Of a stretch of 64,000 nucleotides of DNA, positions 41,650 to 50,701 are shown in pieces. The notes under the pieces were generated by a model. It saw only the letters and a list, made by a program, of their open reading frames with translations, ran no database searches and had not been told where the DNA came from. Position 1 is the stretch's first letter. Each line of letters begins with the position of its first letter. A program made the position numbers and the translations under genes. The stretch is from Candidatus Solibacter sp. (GTDB lineage Bacteria > Acidobacteriota > Terriglobia > Bryobacterales > Bryobacteraceae), in assembly GCA_013822245.1 (NCBI GenBank), contig PNKE01000033.1, forward strand, positions 122,334-186,333. The letters are read 5' to 3'.

Positions 41650-43121
41650 AGGTGCTGACAGCCGATCAATTGAGGGAACTCGACCGCCGGACCATCGAGT
41701 CAGGCGTGCCGGAACTGGTGCTGATGGAAAATGCCGGATGCCGCGTGGCCGAGTTTCTGGCATCGAGATTCGCGCCGCTGGACCGCCAGCGCATCGTGAT
41801 CCTCTGCGGCAAGGGCAACAACGGCGGCGACGGACTGGTTGTCGCGCGCCAGCTTCATATGCTGCACCGCACGGCGTCGCTGGACGTTGTGTTGCCGTGG
41901 GACGAGGCGGAATTGAGCCCCTGCGCGGCGGCGAACCTGCGGATGCTCAAGGCGCGCGGCGTCGAGATTCACACTGCAATTCGGCCGCATATGCGCGCCG
42001 CCACGCTGGTGCTGGACGCGGTTCTCGGGACGGGCTTGCGCGGCCCGGCGTCGGGTGCGCCGCTCGATCTGATCCGCGAGATCAACACGGGCTTTCCCGG
42101 CGCCGTGGCGGTGGCGGTCGATATGCCATCCGGCCTGGGCGGCGGCGGGGAGCACACCATGCCCGCGGCGACGGTGACATTCACGGCGCCGAAGCTCGAA
42201 CAGGTGATGCCGCCCACCTGCGACGCGACCGGCGAACTCGTCGTTCGCCAGATCGGCACCCCGCCGCGGTGGATGGAGGCCGATGACGGGCTGAGGACGG
42301 TGCTGGTTGAACCCCGCATGTTCGCCGGGCTTTTCGGTCCGCGGCCGCGCGGCGCGCACAAGGGTGATTTCGGCCACGTGCTTGTCGTCGGCGGCGCGCC
42401 GGGCAAGGGCGGGGCGGCGGCGATGGCGGGGCTGGCGGCGCTGTGCGCGGGCGCGGGGCTGGTGACCGTGGCGGCGCATGAATCCGAACGCCCGGCCGTC
42501 ACCGCGCTGGCGCCGGAGCTGATGACCGGACAGGTCCCTGATGATCCCCGCGGCAAGGACGTCGCCGCCCTGGGCCCAGGGCTCGGCGTGACCGAGGACG
42601 GCGTTGCCCTGGCGAGGCGCGCATTCGCCGAATGGCGTGTGCCGATGGTTGTCGACGCGGACGGACTGAACGCGCTGGCCGGCACGGCGTTCAAGAGTCC
42701 TGGCGCGCCGAGGATACTGACGCCCCACCCTGGTGAGATGGCGAGGCTCGCCGGCACGACAACGGCCGAGGTCCAGGCCGGCCGCGCCGGCGCGGCGAGG
42801 AAACTAGCCGCCGGCAGCGGCTGCATCGTAGTCCTCAAGGGCCAGAAGACGCTCACCGCCCTGCCGTGCGGACGGTTGTACATCAACCCCACTGGCACGC
42901 CCGCGATGGCCACGGCCGGCAGCGGCGACATCCTGACCGGACTGATTGCGGGCCTGCTGGCGCAGCATCCCGATGGCGCCGAAATGGCTGTCGTTGCGGC
43001 GGTCTGGCTCCATGGGCGCGCAGGCGAACTCGCAGCCGCTTCGCTCACCGAGAACTGCGTGACCGCTACCTGCCTGCTCGATTTTCTGCCCGAGGCGATC
43101 CGTGAAACGCGACAACTATAA
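41646..43121 (+). CDS. nnr: Bifunctional NAD(P)HX epimerase / ADP-dependent NAD(P)HX dehydratase
   Basis: Repairs hydrated NADH and NADPH. The 491-residue protein joins an epimerase domain (about 1-215, MENAGCRVAE and CGKGNNGGDGLVVAR) to a dehydratase domain of ribokinase fold (about 225-485, GAHKGDFGHVLVVGG, DADGLNALAG, PHPGEMARL, and AGSGDILTGL with the catalytic aspartate). Both parts look intact. It starts at GTG 41646, with GGAGG upstream, and its end overlaps tsaE by 20 bp. The nnr-tsaE pair is common in bacteria. Confidence 0.95.
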   Translation: MKVLTADQLRELDRRTIESGVPELVLMENAGCRVAEFLASRFAPLDRQRIVILCGKGNNGGDGLVVARQLHMLHRTASLDVVLPWDEAELSPCAAANLRMLKARGVEIHTAIRPHMRAATLVLDAVLGTGLRGPASGAPLDLIREINTGFPGAVAVAVDMPSGLGGGGEHTMPAATVTFTAPKLEQVMPPTCDATGELVVRQIGTPPRWMEADDGLRTVLVEPRMFAGLFGPRPRGAHKGDFGHVLVVGGAPGKGGAAAMAGLAALCAGAGLVTVAAHESERPAVTALAPELMTGQVPDDPRGKDVAALGPGLGVTEDGVALARRAFAEWRVPMVVDADGLNALAGTAFKSPGAPRILTPHPGEMARLAGTTTAEVQAGRAGAARKLAAGSGCIVVLKGQKTLTALPCGRLYINPTGTPAMATAGSGDILTGLIAGLLAQHPDGAEMAVVAAVWLHGRAGELAAASLTENCVTATCLLDFLPEAIRETRQL

Positions 43122-43536
43122 GACCAGCGGCGAGGAAGAGACCATCGCCCTGGGGCGTACGCTCGCCGCGCGGTGGCCGCGCCCCTGCGTCGTGCTGCTG
43201 ATCGGCCCGATGGGCGCGGGCAAGACGACGATGGCCAAGGGTATCGCCGCCGGCGCGGGCGCGGCCGGGGAGGACGAAGTCTCCAGCCCGACCTTCCCGC
43301 TGATCCACGAATACGGCGACCCGGTTTCGGTCTATCACGTCGACCTTTACCGTCTCGACACCGTCGAGGAGGTCGAGCGGATTGGTCTGGACGAAATCAT
43401 GGAACGGCACGCTGTTGTCCTGCTTGAGTGGGCGGAGCGGTTCCCCGGCATCCTCCCGGCCCGGCGCGTCGAGATCCGGATGGAAAGTGACGGCGATGAG
43501 GGCCGCTCGATCGAGGTGACAGAATATGGCGGATGA
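43102..43536 (+). CDS. tsaE: tRNA threonylcarbamoyladenosine biosynthesis ATPase TsaE
   Basis: Small ATPase of 144 residues that supports TsaD-TsaB in making t6A37 of ANN-decoding tRNAs. Walker A is GPMGAGKTT (35-43), and SSPTFPLIHEY and the acidic DLYRL motif are typical for TsaE. The start is a GTG at 43102 inside the nnr 3' end. It overlaps the AI-2E-family gene by 11 bp. tsaB and tsaD are not in the window. Confidence 0.93.
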   Translation: MKRDNYKTSGEEETIALGRTLAARWPRPCVVLLIGPMGAGKTTMAKGIAAGAGAAGEDEVSSPTFPLIHEYGDPVSVYHVDLYRLDTVEEVERIGLDEIMERHAVVLLEWAERFPGILPARRVEIRMESDGDEGRSIEVTEYGG

Positions 43537-44677
43537 TTCCAACCCCGCGCGGGCCGCGGAAACCAGAGCCCGCATCCTTTCCATTTCCGTGCTCGCCGCC
43601 TTTGCGCTTCTGCTTCTGGCGGGCGTCTACATGATTCTCAGGCCATTCGCCGAGATCCTGCTGGCCTCGGCCATGCTGGCCGTCGCGTTCTTTCCGTTGT
43701 ACTCGTGGATTCACTCGAGGCTACGCAATTCAGACCTCGCCGCGCTGGCCTGCATCCTGTTCATGCTCTTCATCATCCTGACCCCGCTGACGCTGCTGAG
43801 CACGGTTGTCGCGCGCGATGCCGCTCAAGCCTACGGCGGACTGCAACGCCAAAGCGCCCAGCAGGGCGGCTGGGCAGCCTATCTGAGCCACGCCGCGGCG
43901 GCGCCCACGGATTGGATCAGCGCCATGACGGGCATCCCCGCGGGCGAGATCAGATCCGTTGTCGCCGAGCGCGGACAGCTTGTCGCCGAACGGCTCGTCT
44001 CATGGACTGGCCGGCTGTTCGGCAACCTCACGTCCACGCTCACCGACGTTCTGCTCATCCTGTTCGCCACCTTCTTCTTTTTCCCCATCGGCGAACGCTT
44101 CGGCAGCCGCCTCCACGAGTTTGTTCCCATCGCCCGCGACCGGCTTGACCTGATCCTGTCCACGCTCAAGTCCGCCATCGTGGCCAACGTCTACGGCATG
44201 GTGGCGGTAGCCGCGTCGCAGGGTGCGCTTGTGGGGATCGGCTTCGCGCTCACCGGGTTTGCTTCGCCTGTTTTCTGGGGCGTCGTCGCCGCGTTTGCCT
44301 CGTTGATCCCGTTCATCGGCACGGCATTGATTGTCGGGCCGGCGGTGCTGGTGCTGCTCGTCGCGGGATCCTACGGCAAGGCCGCTTTTCTGCTGGTATG
44401 GGGGATCGTGGTTGTCGGCATGTCGGACAATGTTGTCCGCCCGATGGTGCTGAAGCAGGGAATGCAGATGAGCACGCTGGCCATTTTCCTCTCGCTCATG
44501 GGCGGCGTCCAGGCGTTCGGCTTTATGGGCCTGTTCGCCGGGCCGGTGATCCTCACCATGGCCTTTGTGATGCTGAAAATCCTGAACGAGGAAAGGCTGT
44601 CGTGGCAACAGCCGGACACGCCTGCCTGCGAAGCGCCGGTTCAGCCACCTGCCGAGGCCGAAGACCAGGAGGCCTGA
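43526..44677 (+). CDS. AI-2E family transporter (PerM-like)
   Basis: Membrane protein of 383 residues with about eight helices and the family's arrangement: two N-terminal helices, a cytoplasmic/soluble segment (about 95-150), then helices with GFALTGFASPVFWGVVAAFASLIPFIG and GIVVVGMSDNVVRPMVLKQG. AI-2E proteins export small molecules or ions; few have known substrates, and autoinducer-2 transport is not implied. It is the last gene of the lpxD-led plus-strand run and is convergent with the next gene after three bases. Plus-strand base composition becomes C-rich from here on. Confidence 0.88.
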   Translation: MADDSNPARAAETRARILSISVLAAFALLLLAGVYMILRPFAEILLASAMLAVAFFPLYSWIHSRLRNSDLAALACILFMLFIILTPLTLLSTVVARDAAQAYGGLQRQSAQQGGWAAYLSHAAAAPTDWISAMTGIPAGEIRSVVAERGQLVAERLVSWTGRLFGNLTSTLTDVLLILFATFFFFPIGERFGSRLHEFVPIARDRLDLILSTLKSAIVANVYGMVAVAASQGALVGIGFALTGFASPVFWGVVAAFASLIPFIGTALIVGPAVLVLLVAGSYGKAAFLLVWGIVVVGMSDNVVRPMVLKQGMQMSTLAIFLSLMGGVQAFGFMGLFAGPVILTMAFVMLKILNEERLSWQQPDTPACEAPVQPPAEAEDQEA

Positions 44678-44680
44678 CGG

Positions 44681-45331
44681 CTACTGTTTGCCAGTCTTCG
44701 ACGGCGCCGCCTCGCCTTTGCGTAGCAGCGAGGGCCGCTTTTTCGCTTTGGCGTCGCCGGCTGCCTTCTTTTCGTCCGCCTGCTTGGCCGCTTCCTTCGC
44801 TTCGGGCGTCAACAGCGCATCGCGCTCCCTGCGCTGTTCGATCTGCTTGGCTTCGACGCCCCGGATGCGGTCGCGCAGATCCTCCTCGGCCAGTTCGGCG
44901 CTGTCGTGAATGGTCTCAATCGCGGTCTCCAGTGCGAACTTGTACCGTCCGAGGTCAGCAGGGTTTGACTCCAGATGCTTCTCCAGCCGGGCGTGAATAT
45001 CCCGCGCCGTCCTGGCGACATCACCCAGCGTGGTGACTTCCTTCTGGCGGCGCAGCGCGTCGTCGATCACCACGTCGAGCGTTTCCATGATGCTGGTCAA
45101 CTGTTCCAGAAAAGTGTGAATCGTGCTCGACCGGCCCACCTTGTTCTGCGCGAACAACTGGTCGAGCAGGTCCATGCGCTGCTTCGCAAAACCGGTGTAG
45201 AGCCCAATGCGAAGGTCAGGTTCCTGGGCCTCGCGGATCCGGTCCGCCTCGTCGGCTGTCAGGAAATCGCTCTGCGCCGGCGCCGGGAAAACGAACGCCA
45301 GTGACAGCAGCGGCAAAATCGCGAATCGCAT
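44681..45331 (-). CDS. Exported helical protein, unknown function
   Basis: Protein of 216 residues with a signal peptide (about 1-19, FAILPLLSLAFVFPAPA) and an otherwise helical, charged sequence. The C-terminal ~45 residues are Lys/Ala/Glu-rich and probably disordered. Stretches such as DVVIDDALRRQKEVTTLGD suggest a four-helix type fold. No enzymatic motif is seen. It is the last of three minus-strand genes (with the 140-residue protein and the TPR protein) which appear to form one operon. Confidence 0.7.
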   Translation of the reverse strand: MRFAILPLLSLAFVFPAPAQSDFLTADEADRIREAQEPDLRIGLYTGFAKQRMDLLDQLFAQNKVGRSSTIHTFLEQLTSIMETLDVVIDDALRRQKEVTTLGDVARTARDIHARLEKHLESNPADLGRYKFALETAIETIHDSAELAEEDLRDRIRGVEAKQIEQRRERDALLTPEAKEAAKQADEKKAAGDAKAKKRPSLLRKGEAAPSKTGKQ

Positions 45332-45339
45332 GGTTTGAC

Positions 45340-45762
45340 CTACTTCCCGCTCATCACCCCGACAAGAAACTCCTCATGCAGCAACTGGACGCGGTCGCGC
45401 GCCGACTCCGCCATTGGGCGGTCGTCGAGCGACAACGCCAGCGCCACATCCGTAAGCTCCTTGACGTATTGACGCGTGCGCATCTCGGCGCGTTTGTACT
45501 GCCTGCCGAGTTTGTTCGGCCGTTTGCCGGTTTCACGCAGCGCGTCAAGCGCGAGTTGGCAGGCCTCGACGGTTTCCTTCAACGCCGCTTCCAACCCGGC
45601 CCGCGAACCTGATTCGGAAACCGTCTTCCTGGCCCGCGCCATGGCCGCCCCGGCATACTCGATCGCCAACTCGGAGCGCCTTTCGGGTTTCGGTTCCGCG
45701 CGCACCTTGTCGAGACTCTCCGGCGGCGGGGCGAGCAGGGCCAGCATCAGTACGGCCGTCAT
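45340..45762 (-). CDS. Small exported helical protein, unknown function
   Basis: Protein of 140 residues. MTAVLMLALLAPPPESLDK at the start looks like a short signal peptide or anchor; the rest is helical and charged. The ATG at 45762 is preceded by AAAGGAGGTG at good spacing and overlaps the TPR gene stop as ATGA. Its LLAPPP segment also occurs in the signal region of the TPR protein. It has the same strand and spacing as the next gene (9 bp). I do not recognise a family. Confidence 0.65.
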   Translation of the reverse strand: MTAVLMLALLAPPPESLDKVRAEPKPERRSELAIEYAGAAMARARKTVSESGSRAGLEAALKETVEACQLALDALRETGKRPNKLGRQYKRAEMRTRQYVKELTDVALALSLDDRPMAESARDRVQLLHEEFLVGVMSGK

Positions 45763-46883
45763 CGCCGCACCTCCTTTTCGAGCACCCTCATCCGTTGCCG
45801 CGCCTTGAATTCCTCGTCCGGAAACTTGCCCGCACTGAGTAAGAGGAACTTCTGGTAGCTTTCCAAGGCAGGTTTGAACTGCTGCATGGAATCGAGCGCC
45901 GTGGCCCGGAACCACCAGTTTCCGGGCGTCTCGCCGCCGAGTTCGCGCGCCTTGTCGAGCGCCGTCACGGCGGCGGTGTAATTCTGCGTCAACACCAACA
46001 TCCCGGCCAGTTCGTTCCATGCGTCCACCATGGCTGGCATAAGCTGCGTTGCGGCATGGAACTGTTGGGCAGCCGCTGGATACTGCTTGCTGTCCCGCAG
46101 CAGGCGTCCCAGGAACAGCCGGGCGTCGGCGTTCGCGGGCTCCTTCTCCACGATGTAGGCCGCCAATGGAATCGCCTTGCCTGGCTCTTTCCGTTTCAAA
46201 TGGACCGTGGCCAGGGCGAAGGCGGCGGCCGGCGAAGGCGACCGCTCCATGACGCCGGCGAACTCCGCCGCGGCGGCCTCCAGATCGCCGGTCTCCAGCA
46301 GCAACTGGCCCAACCGCTCCCGCGCGCCCGGCTCCCGCGCTTTCCTGTAGGCCTCGATGGCTTCCTCCTTCATCCCTGCCTGTTCGTAGCAGGCGGCGGA
46401 TTCGAGCAGGATGCCCTGGTCATCCGGAGAGAGCGCACGGGCCTTGCCAAACCATGGCGCGGCCTCTTTCCACAACTGGCGCGCCGCATAGGCACGGGCC
46501 AGCAGATAGACCGGCCGGATGTCGCCCTCTTTCGCCTGGACAAGTTGTTCGAGCAGCGGCACGGCGTCGGCGTGCTTGCCTGTCCTCACCAGCAACTGGG
46601 CCAGATTCATCTGCGCCTCGACGAGCTTCGGCGCGAGTTCCAGCACCCTCCTGAACGCAGCAATCGACGCCTCGTCGCGCCCGGCCATCGAATATGCGAT
46701 GGCCAGATTGAAACGCGCCGGGACGTTATCGGCATCGCTTGCGACTACCGGTTCCAGCAACGTGATCGCTTCGGCTGCGCGGCCGGCGTCAAGATGCGCC
46801 AATGACGCAGCGATGGGATCAGCCGCGATGTCAGGCGGCGGCGCCAGCAGCAAGGATAGGACAAGGCTGAATGCCGCCTTCAT
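45759..46883 (-). CDS. Exported TPR protein
   Basis: Protein of 374 residues with a signal peptide (about 1-21, AAFSLVLSLLLAPPPDIAA) and about nine tetratricopeptide repeats (35-350), for example NLAIAYSMAGRDEASIAAFR and FNLAIAYSMAG patterns at 34-residue spacing. It probably works as a periplasmic scaffold. The start at 46883 is chosen because the longer frame starting at 46991 would overlap the divergent epimerase-like gene and destroys the signal peptide. It is first in a three-gene operon. Confidence 0.75.
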   Translation of the reverse strand: MKAAFSLVLSLLLAPPPDIAADPIAASLAHLDAGRAAEAITLLEPVVASDADNVPARFNLAIAYSMAGRDEASIAAFRRVLELAPKLVEAQMNLAQLLVRTGKHADAVPLLEQLVQAKEGDIRPVYLLARAYAARQLWKEAAPWFGKARALSPDDQGILLESAACYEQAGMKEEAIEAYRKAREPGARERLGQLLLETGDLEAAAAEFAGVMERSPSPAAAFALATVHLKRKEPGKAIPLAAYIVEKEPANADARLFLGRLLRDSKQYPAAAQQFHAATQLMPAMVDAWNELAGMLVLTQNYTAAVTALDKARELGGETPGNWWFRATALDSMQQFKPALESYQKFLLLSAGKFPDEEFKARQRMRVLEKEVRR

Positions 46884-46977
46884 GCTTCCATTGTAAGTTG
46901 GAGCTGAAGCCGGGTGAAGCCCAATCGGCGAGGGCCGGCAATGCCCGGGGGGCGGAAAGTGGTAAGAATGATTCGTC

Positions 46978-48036
46978 ATGGCTGTAATCAACTATCTGGG
47001 CCGCCGCGCCCATGCCATCTCCAACGGGCATCTTGAAGTCGTCGTCAGCGTCGAGGGCGGACACATCGCCTCCATCCGCGACAAGGCCACGGGCGTCAAC
47101 CCGCTTTGGGTCCCGCCTTGGAAGTCGATCGAACCGTCTTCATACGATCCGTCCGTACATCCCGAATACGGCCTCAATTCCGAGTCCAAGCTGCTTTCAG
47201 GCATTCTCGGCCATAACCTCTGCCTCGATCTGTTCGGCGGCCCCACCGGGGAGGAAGCCGCTGCCGGAATCCCGGTCCACGGCGAAGGATCGGTCGCGGC
47301 CTATGACATCGCCGTCGATGGCGACATGCTGACTCAGCAGGCCGTGTTGCCCACCTGCCAGCTCAAGTTCACCCGCCGCATCCGCCTCGCCCCCGGTTCG
47401 CGCCGCCTGGAGATTCTGGAAACCGTCCTGAACCTGTCGCCCTGCGACCGCGCCATCGCCTGGACCCAGCACGTCACCCTCGGCCCGCCGTTCCTCGCCA
47501 AGGGCAAGACGCTGTTCGAGGCCTCGGCCACGAAATCGAAGACCATGGAAGCCGACTTCACCGGCGGCTTCGGCCACATGGCCATCGCCGCTGAATTCGA
47601 ATGGCCGCACGTGCCCCTGGTGGGCGGCGGGACCGAGGATCTGCGCGTGTTCACCGCGCGCGAGAAGTCCGGCGCGTTCTCCACCCACCTGATGGACCCG
47701 GCTCGCGACGATGCCTGGTTTGCCGCCTGGAACCCGGACTGCCGGCTCGCCATCGCCTACATCTGGAATCGCAACGACTTCCCTTGGCTCGGCATCTGGG
47801 AAGAAAACCTCGGACGCACCAGCGCGCCCTGGAACGGCCAGGCGATCACCCGCGGTATGGAGTTCGGCGCGTCGCCGTTCCCCGAATCCCGACGTGCCAT
47901 GATCGACCGCGGCAAGACATTCCAGACGCCCGGCTACCGCTGGATCCCGGCCCGGACCGCCGTCACCGCCGGGTATGCTGCCCTCGTCGCCCCCGCATCC
48001 AGCATCGAGGAGGCCGTCGGCTTGATTGGATCATAG
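46978..48036 (+). CDS. Aldose 1-epimerase (mutarotase)-like protein
   Basis: Protein of 352 residues with the galactose-mutarotase-like beta-sandwich pattern: [30 protein letters not shown], and [19 protein letters not shown] near the C-terminus. These proteins bind a sugar in a cleft with conserved His and Glu. Which sugar it acts on is not known. No signal peptide is visible. It is divergent from the TPR gene (94 bp between) and is followed ten bases later by marC. Confidence 0.65.
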   Translation: MAVINYLGRRAHAISNGHLEVVVSVEGGHIASIRDKATGVNPLWVPPWKSIEPSSYDPSVHPEYGLNSESKLLSGILGHNLCLDLFGGPTGEEAAAGIPVHGEGSVAAYDIAVDGDMLTQQAVLPTCQLKFTRRIRLAPGSRRLEILETVLNLSPCDRAIAWTQHVTLGPPFLAKGKTLFEASATKSKTMEADFTGGFGHMAIAAEFEWPHVPLVGGGTEDLRVFTAREKSGAFSTHLMDPARDDAWFAAWNPDCRLAIAYIWNRNDFPWLGIWEENLGRTSAPWNGQAITRGMEFGASPFPESRRAMIDRGKTFQTPGYRWIPARTAVTAGYAALVAPASSIEEAVGLIGS

Positions 48037-48045
48037 AGTTGCGGC

Positions 48046-48741
48046 ATGGGCATCCCTCTCATCGAATTCGCGCAAACGGTCCTTGTCTTCATCGCGGCGC
48101 TGTTTCCGATCGTCAACCCGCTCGGCGGCGCAACTATCTTCCTCACCATGACCTCCGGTTACCCGCCCGAGGCGCGCCATGCCCTGGCCCGCAAGGTGGC
48201 CGTCTACGGCTTTTTCATCCTGCTGATTTCGATGTTCCTGGGCTCGCATGTCCTGGCGTTCTTCGGCGTCTCGCTGCCCGCCGTGCAGGTGGGCGGCGGG
48301 CTGCTGGTCGCGGCCTCGGCCTGGGGCATGCTGCACAAGGAAGAGGACGCCCGCAGCCGCGACGCCTCCCGCCAGGACCCGCATCAGGATTGGGAACGGC
48401 ACGCCTTCTATCCGCTCACGCTGCCGCTGACCGTCGGCCCCGGGTCGATCTCCGTTGCCCTCACGCTGGGCGCCAACATGACGCATGGCCTTCGCGTGCA
48501 GGACGGCGACAGGGTGCCGGCAGTCTGGGCCGCCGTCGCCGCCATGACCGGCATCACCGCCGTCTGCGGGTCGGTTTGGGCGGCTTACCGTTCGTCGGAG
48601 CGCATCAGCAAGGCTCTGGGGCCGACGGGCCTGTCGATCGTCGTCCGGCTGTCGTCGTTCATTCTGCTCTGCATCGGCGTCCAGATCTTCTGGAACGGCG
48701 CGGCGCGGCTGATCGCGCCATTGCTGAAGGGCGTGAAGTAG
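48046..48741 (+). CDS. MarC family membrane protein
   Basis: Integral membrane protein of 231 residues with about six helices (UPF0056/MarC family). The segments FPIVNPLGGATIFLTMT and PLTLPLTVGPGSISVALTLG are the family's signatures. MarC was once thought to be a multidrug resistance protein but its function is unknown. It is convergent with mtgA after seven bases. Confidence 0.9.
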   Translation: MGIPLIEFAQTVLVFIAALFPIVNPLGGATIFLTMTSGYPPEARHALARKVAVYGFFILLISMFLGSHVLAFFGVSLPAVQVGGGLLVAASAWGMLHKEEDARSRDASRQDPHQDWERHAFYPLTLPLTVGPGSISVALTLGANMTHGLRVQDGDRVPAVWAAVAAMTGITAVCGSVWAAYRSSERISKALGPTGLSIVVRLSSFILLCIGVQIFWNGAARLIAPLLKGVK

Positions 48742-48748
48742 GACCAGC

Positions 48749-49420
48749 TTACCAGCCCATTTGCCCCATCCGGGTCTGGATGATGCCCGAGTAGCGGTCC
48801 ATGCGCGCGGGCTTGCGCCGCAGTGGCGACGGAAGAATCGCCGCCAGCCGCGATGACTGCTCCCGCGTCAGCCGGCTCGCCCGTGTCCGGTAATGGTGGT
48901 TCGCCGCCGCCTCGGCCCCATACACGCCCGGACCCCACTCGACCACGTTCAGATACAACTCCAGCATCCGCCGCTTGCCCAGGATCAGTTCCGCGGCCGG
49001 CACTGTCGCCGTCTCGGCCGCCTTGCGCAGGAACCCGAATCGCGTGGTAAAAAACAGGTTCTTCACCAGTTGCTGCGTGATTGTCGACGCACCGCGCAGC
49101 CGCTTGCCTTCCTGCTCGTCCTCGATCGCTTCCTGGATTTGCTGAAAATCGAATCCCCAGTGCGTATGGAACTTGCCGTCCTCGGCGGCGATGACGGCGT
49201 GCTGCAGGTGAGGCGAAATCCTCTCCAGCGCCACGGGTTGATACCGCTTCGCGTACTTGCCTTTTTCGAACCAGCTCTCGATTCGCCGCTGGATGTGGAC
49301 CGCCGTGAACGGAGGGTCTACAAATCTGGCCAGCGCCAGCAGCGCGATGAGCAATGCGTAGGCGGCGGCCAAGGCCAGAAGGGCAGTCCTGGCGATGCGG
49401 CGGATGGGCGGGATCTTCAT
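48749..49420 (-). CDS. mtgA: Monofunctional peptidoglycan transglycosylase MtgA
   Basis: GT51 enzyme that polymerises lipid II glycan strands without a transpeptidase domain. The 223-residue protein has an N-terminal membrane helix (about 12-31), the catalytic glutamate E80 in IAAEDGKFHTHWGFD, GASTITQQLVKN (110-121), and the conserved ELYLNVVEWGPGVYGAE. It is coupled by a four-base overlap to the MFS gene upstream. The length is standard for MtgA. Confidence 0.93.
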   Translation of the reverse strand: MKIPPIRRIARTALLALAAAYALLIALLALARFVDPPFTAVHIQRRIESWFEKGKYAKRYQPVALERISPHLQHAVIAAEDGKFHTHWGFDFQQIQEAIEDEQEGKRLRGASTITQQLVKNLFFTTRFGFLRKAAETATVPAAELILGKRRMLELYLNVVEWGPGVYGAEAAANHHYRTRASRLTREQSSRLAAILPSPLRRKPARMDRYSGIIQTRMGQMGW

Positions 49421-50679
49421 GACGGGATCTGCCCTGTCTCTGAAGGGTCGCCGCCATCCAGCCGAGCGTTCCGCGTTTCAGGCAGAAGGAAGATGAGCGC
49501 GCCGGCCAGCAGATAGAAACCCGAATTCAACGCCAGAGCCGAGCCCAGCCCGCTGCGGTCGGCCAGCGCACCCACGGCAAACGGCGCCAGTGCGCTCAGG
49601 CCGCGGCCGAAGTTGTAGACGAAGCCCTGGCCCGCGCCGCGCAGCGCCGTCGGGTAGATCTCGGCCAGCATCGCGCCAAACAGCGAGAAGTAACCCGTCC
49701 CGAAGAAACCCACCGCGGGGCCCAGCGCGAACAGCAGCGCCTGCGACCCGGCCTGTGAGGGAACCAGCCCATAGACCGGCGTAAGGATCGCCGCGGCGAT
49801 CACATAGAAAGCGAATGCCGGGCGCCGCCCGAAGCGGTCTGCGAGATAGCCGAATGTCAAATACCCGGCGAACGCCCCCGCCTGCACGCCAAAAACGAAC
49901 CCCGATGTCTTCACCAGATCCAACCCCGCTCCGCCACTTGATTGCGGGGCCGACAGAAACCCCGGCAGCCACGTGAACAGGCCCCAGTAGGCGAACAACA
50001 CGGATGTCGCCACCGACGTTGCCAGCGCGGTCCGCTTCAGCAGAGGCGGACGGAACAGATTCATGAACGGCGCCGGCTGCTGCGTGCGGGAGCGCAGCCA
50101 GATCTCCGGCTCGCTCACCTTGCGCCGGATCAGAATCGTCAGCAGCGCCGGCAGCACGCCGCAAAGAAACAACGCCCGCCAGCCGAACCTCGGCAGGATC
50201 AACGCGCTCAAGCCCGCCGCCGCCATGTAGCCCAACGCCCAGCCCGACTGCATCAGGCTGATCGCCTTCGCCCTGTGCTCCGCCGGCCAGCTTTCGGCCA
50301 CCAGCGTCGCCCCGGCAGACCATTCGCCGCCCAGCCCCAGGCCCACCAGCGCCCGCCACAGAATCAGATCCCAAAGCGACTGTGACGTCGCCGTCCCCGC
50401 CGATGCCAGCGAGTACAGCAGAATCGTGTAGATCAAGGTCCGCCGCCGCCCGATGCGGTCCGAGATGTAACCGGCGAAGATGCCGCCGAACGCCGACGCG
50501 ATCAACGTCACCGAACTCACCGCGCCCGCCTCGGCCAGCGTCCAGCCGAACTCCGCCCTCAGCGTCTGCAACGCGAAGACGTACAGCAGCACGTCCATCG
50601 CGTCGAGCATAAACCCGAGCATCGCGCCCCAAAGCGCAAACCAGCGCTGTGTGCTGAAGACTCCGTCGAAGAACCGCAC
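49417..50679 (-). CDS. MFS transporter, metabolite:H+ symporter type
   Basis: Major facilitator of 420 residues and about twelve helices, with loop GYISDRIGRRRTLIYT after helix 2, the FDGVF and MLGFMLDAMDVLLYVFALQ start, and LGLGGEWSAGATLVAESWP before helix 5. This is the pattern of the AAHS/SHS/MHS group for carboxylic acids. Its stop overlaps mtgA. The neighbour 22 bp upstream is a lipoprotein beta-propeller, then DegT and ceramidase-like genes, so transport of a breakdown product is possible (inference). Confidence 0.85.
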   Translation of the reverse strand: MRFFDGVFSTQRWFALWGAMLGFMLDAMDVLLYVFALQTLRAEFGWTLAEAGAVSSVTLIASAFGGIFAGYISDRIGRRRTLIYTILLYSLASAGTATSQSLWDLILWRALVGLGLGGEWSAGATLVAESWPAEHRAKAISLMQSGWALGYMAAAGLSALILPRFGWRALFLCGVLPALLTILIRRKVSEPEIWLRSRTQQPAPFMNLFRPPLLKRTALATSVATSVLFAYWGLFTWLPGFLSAPQSSGGAGLDLVKTSGFVFGVQAGAFAGYLTFGYLADRFGRRPAFAFYVIAAAILTPVYGLVPSQAGSQALLFALGPAVGFFGTGYFSLFGAMLAEIYPTALRGAGQGFVYNFGRGLSALAPFAVGALADRSGLGSALALNSGFYLLAGALIFLLPETRNARLDGGDPSETGQIPS

Positions 50680-50701
50680 GTAGGCGACAGTATACCCGGC
50701 G

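Noticed and set aside
43526..44677. Quorum-sensing autoinducer-2 exporter
   Set aside because: The family name does not establish the substrate, and there is no luxS or other AI-2 gene here.
37554..46977. A dif recombination site near the skew change
   Set aside because: The gaps at 37554-37681, 41495-41645 and 46884-46977 were read for an AT-rich XerCD-type palindrome and none was seen; it may lie in coding DNA or outside the window.
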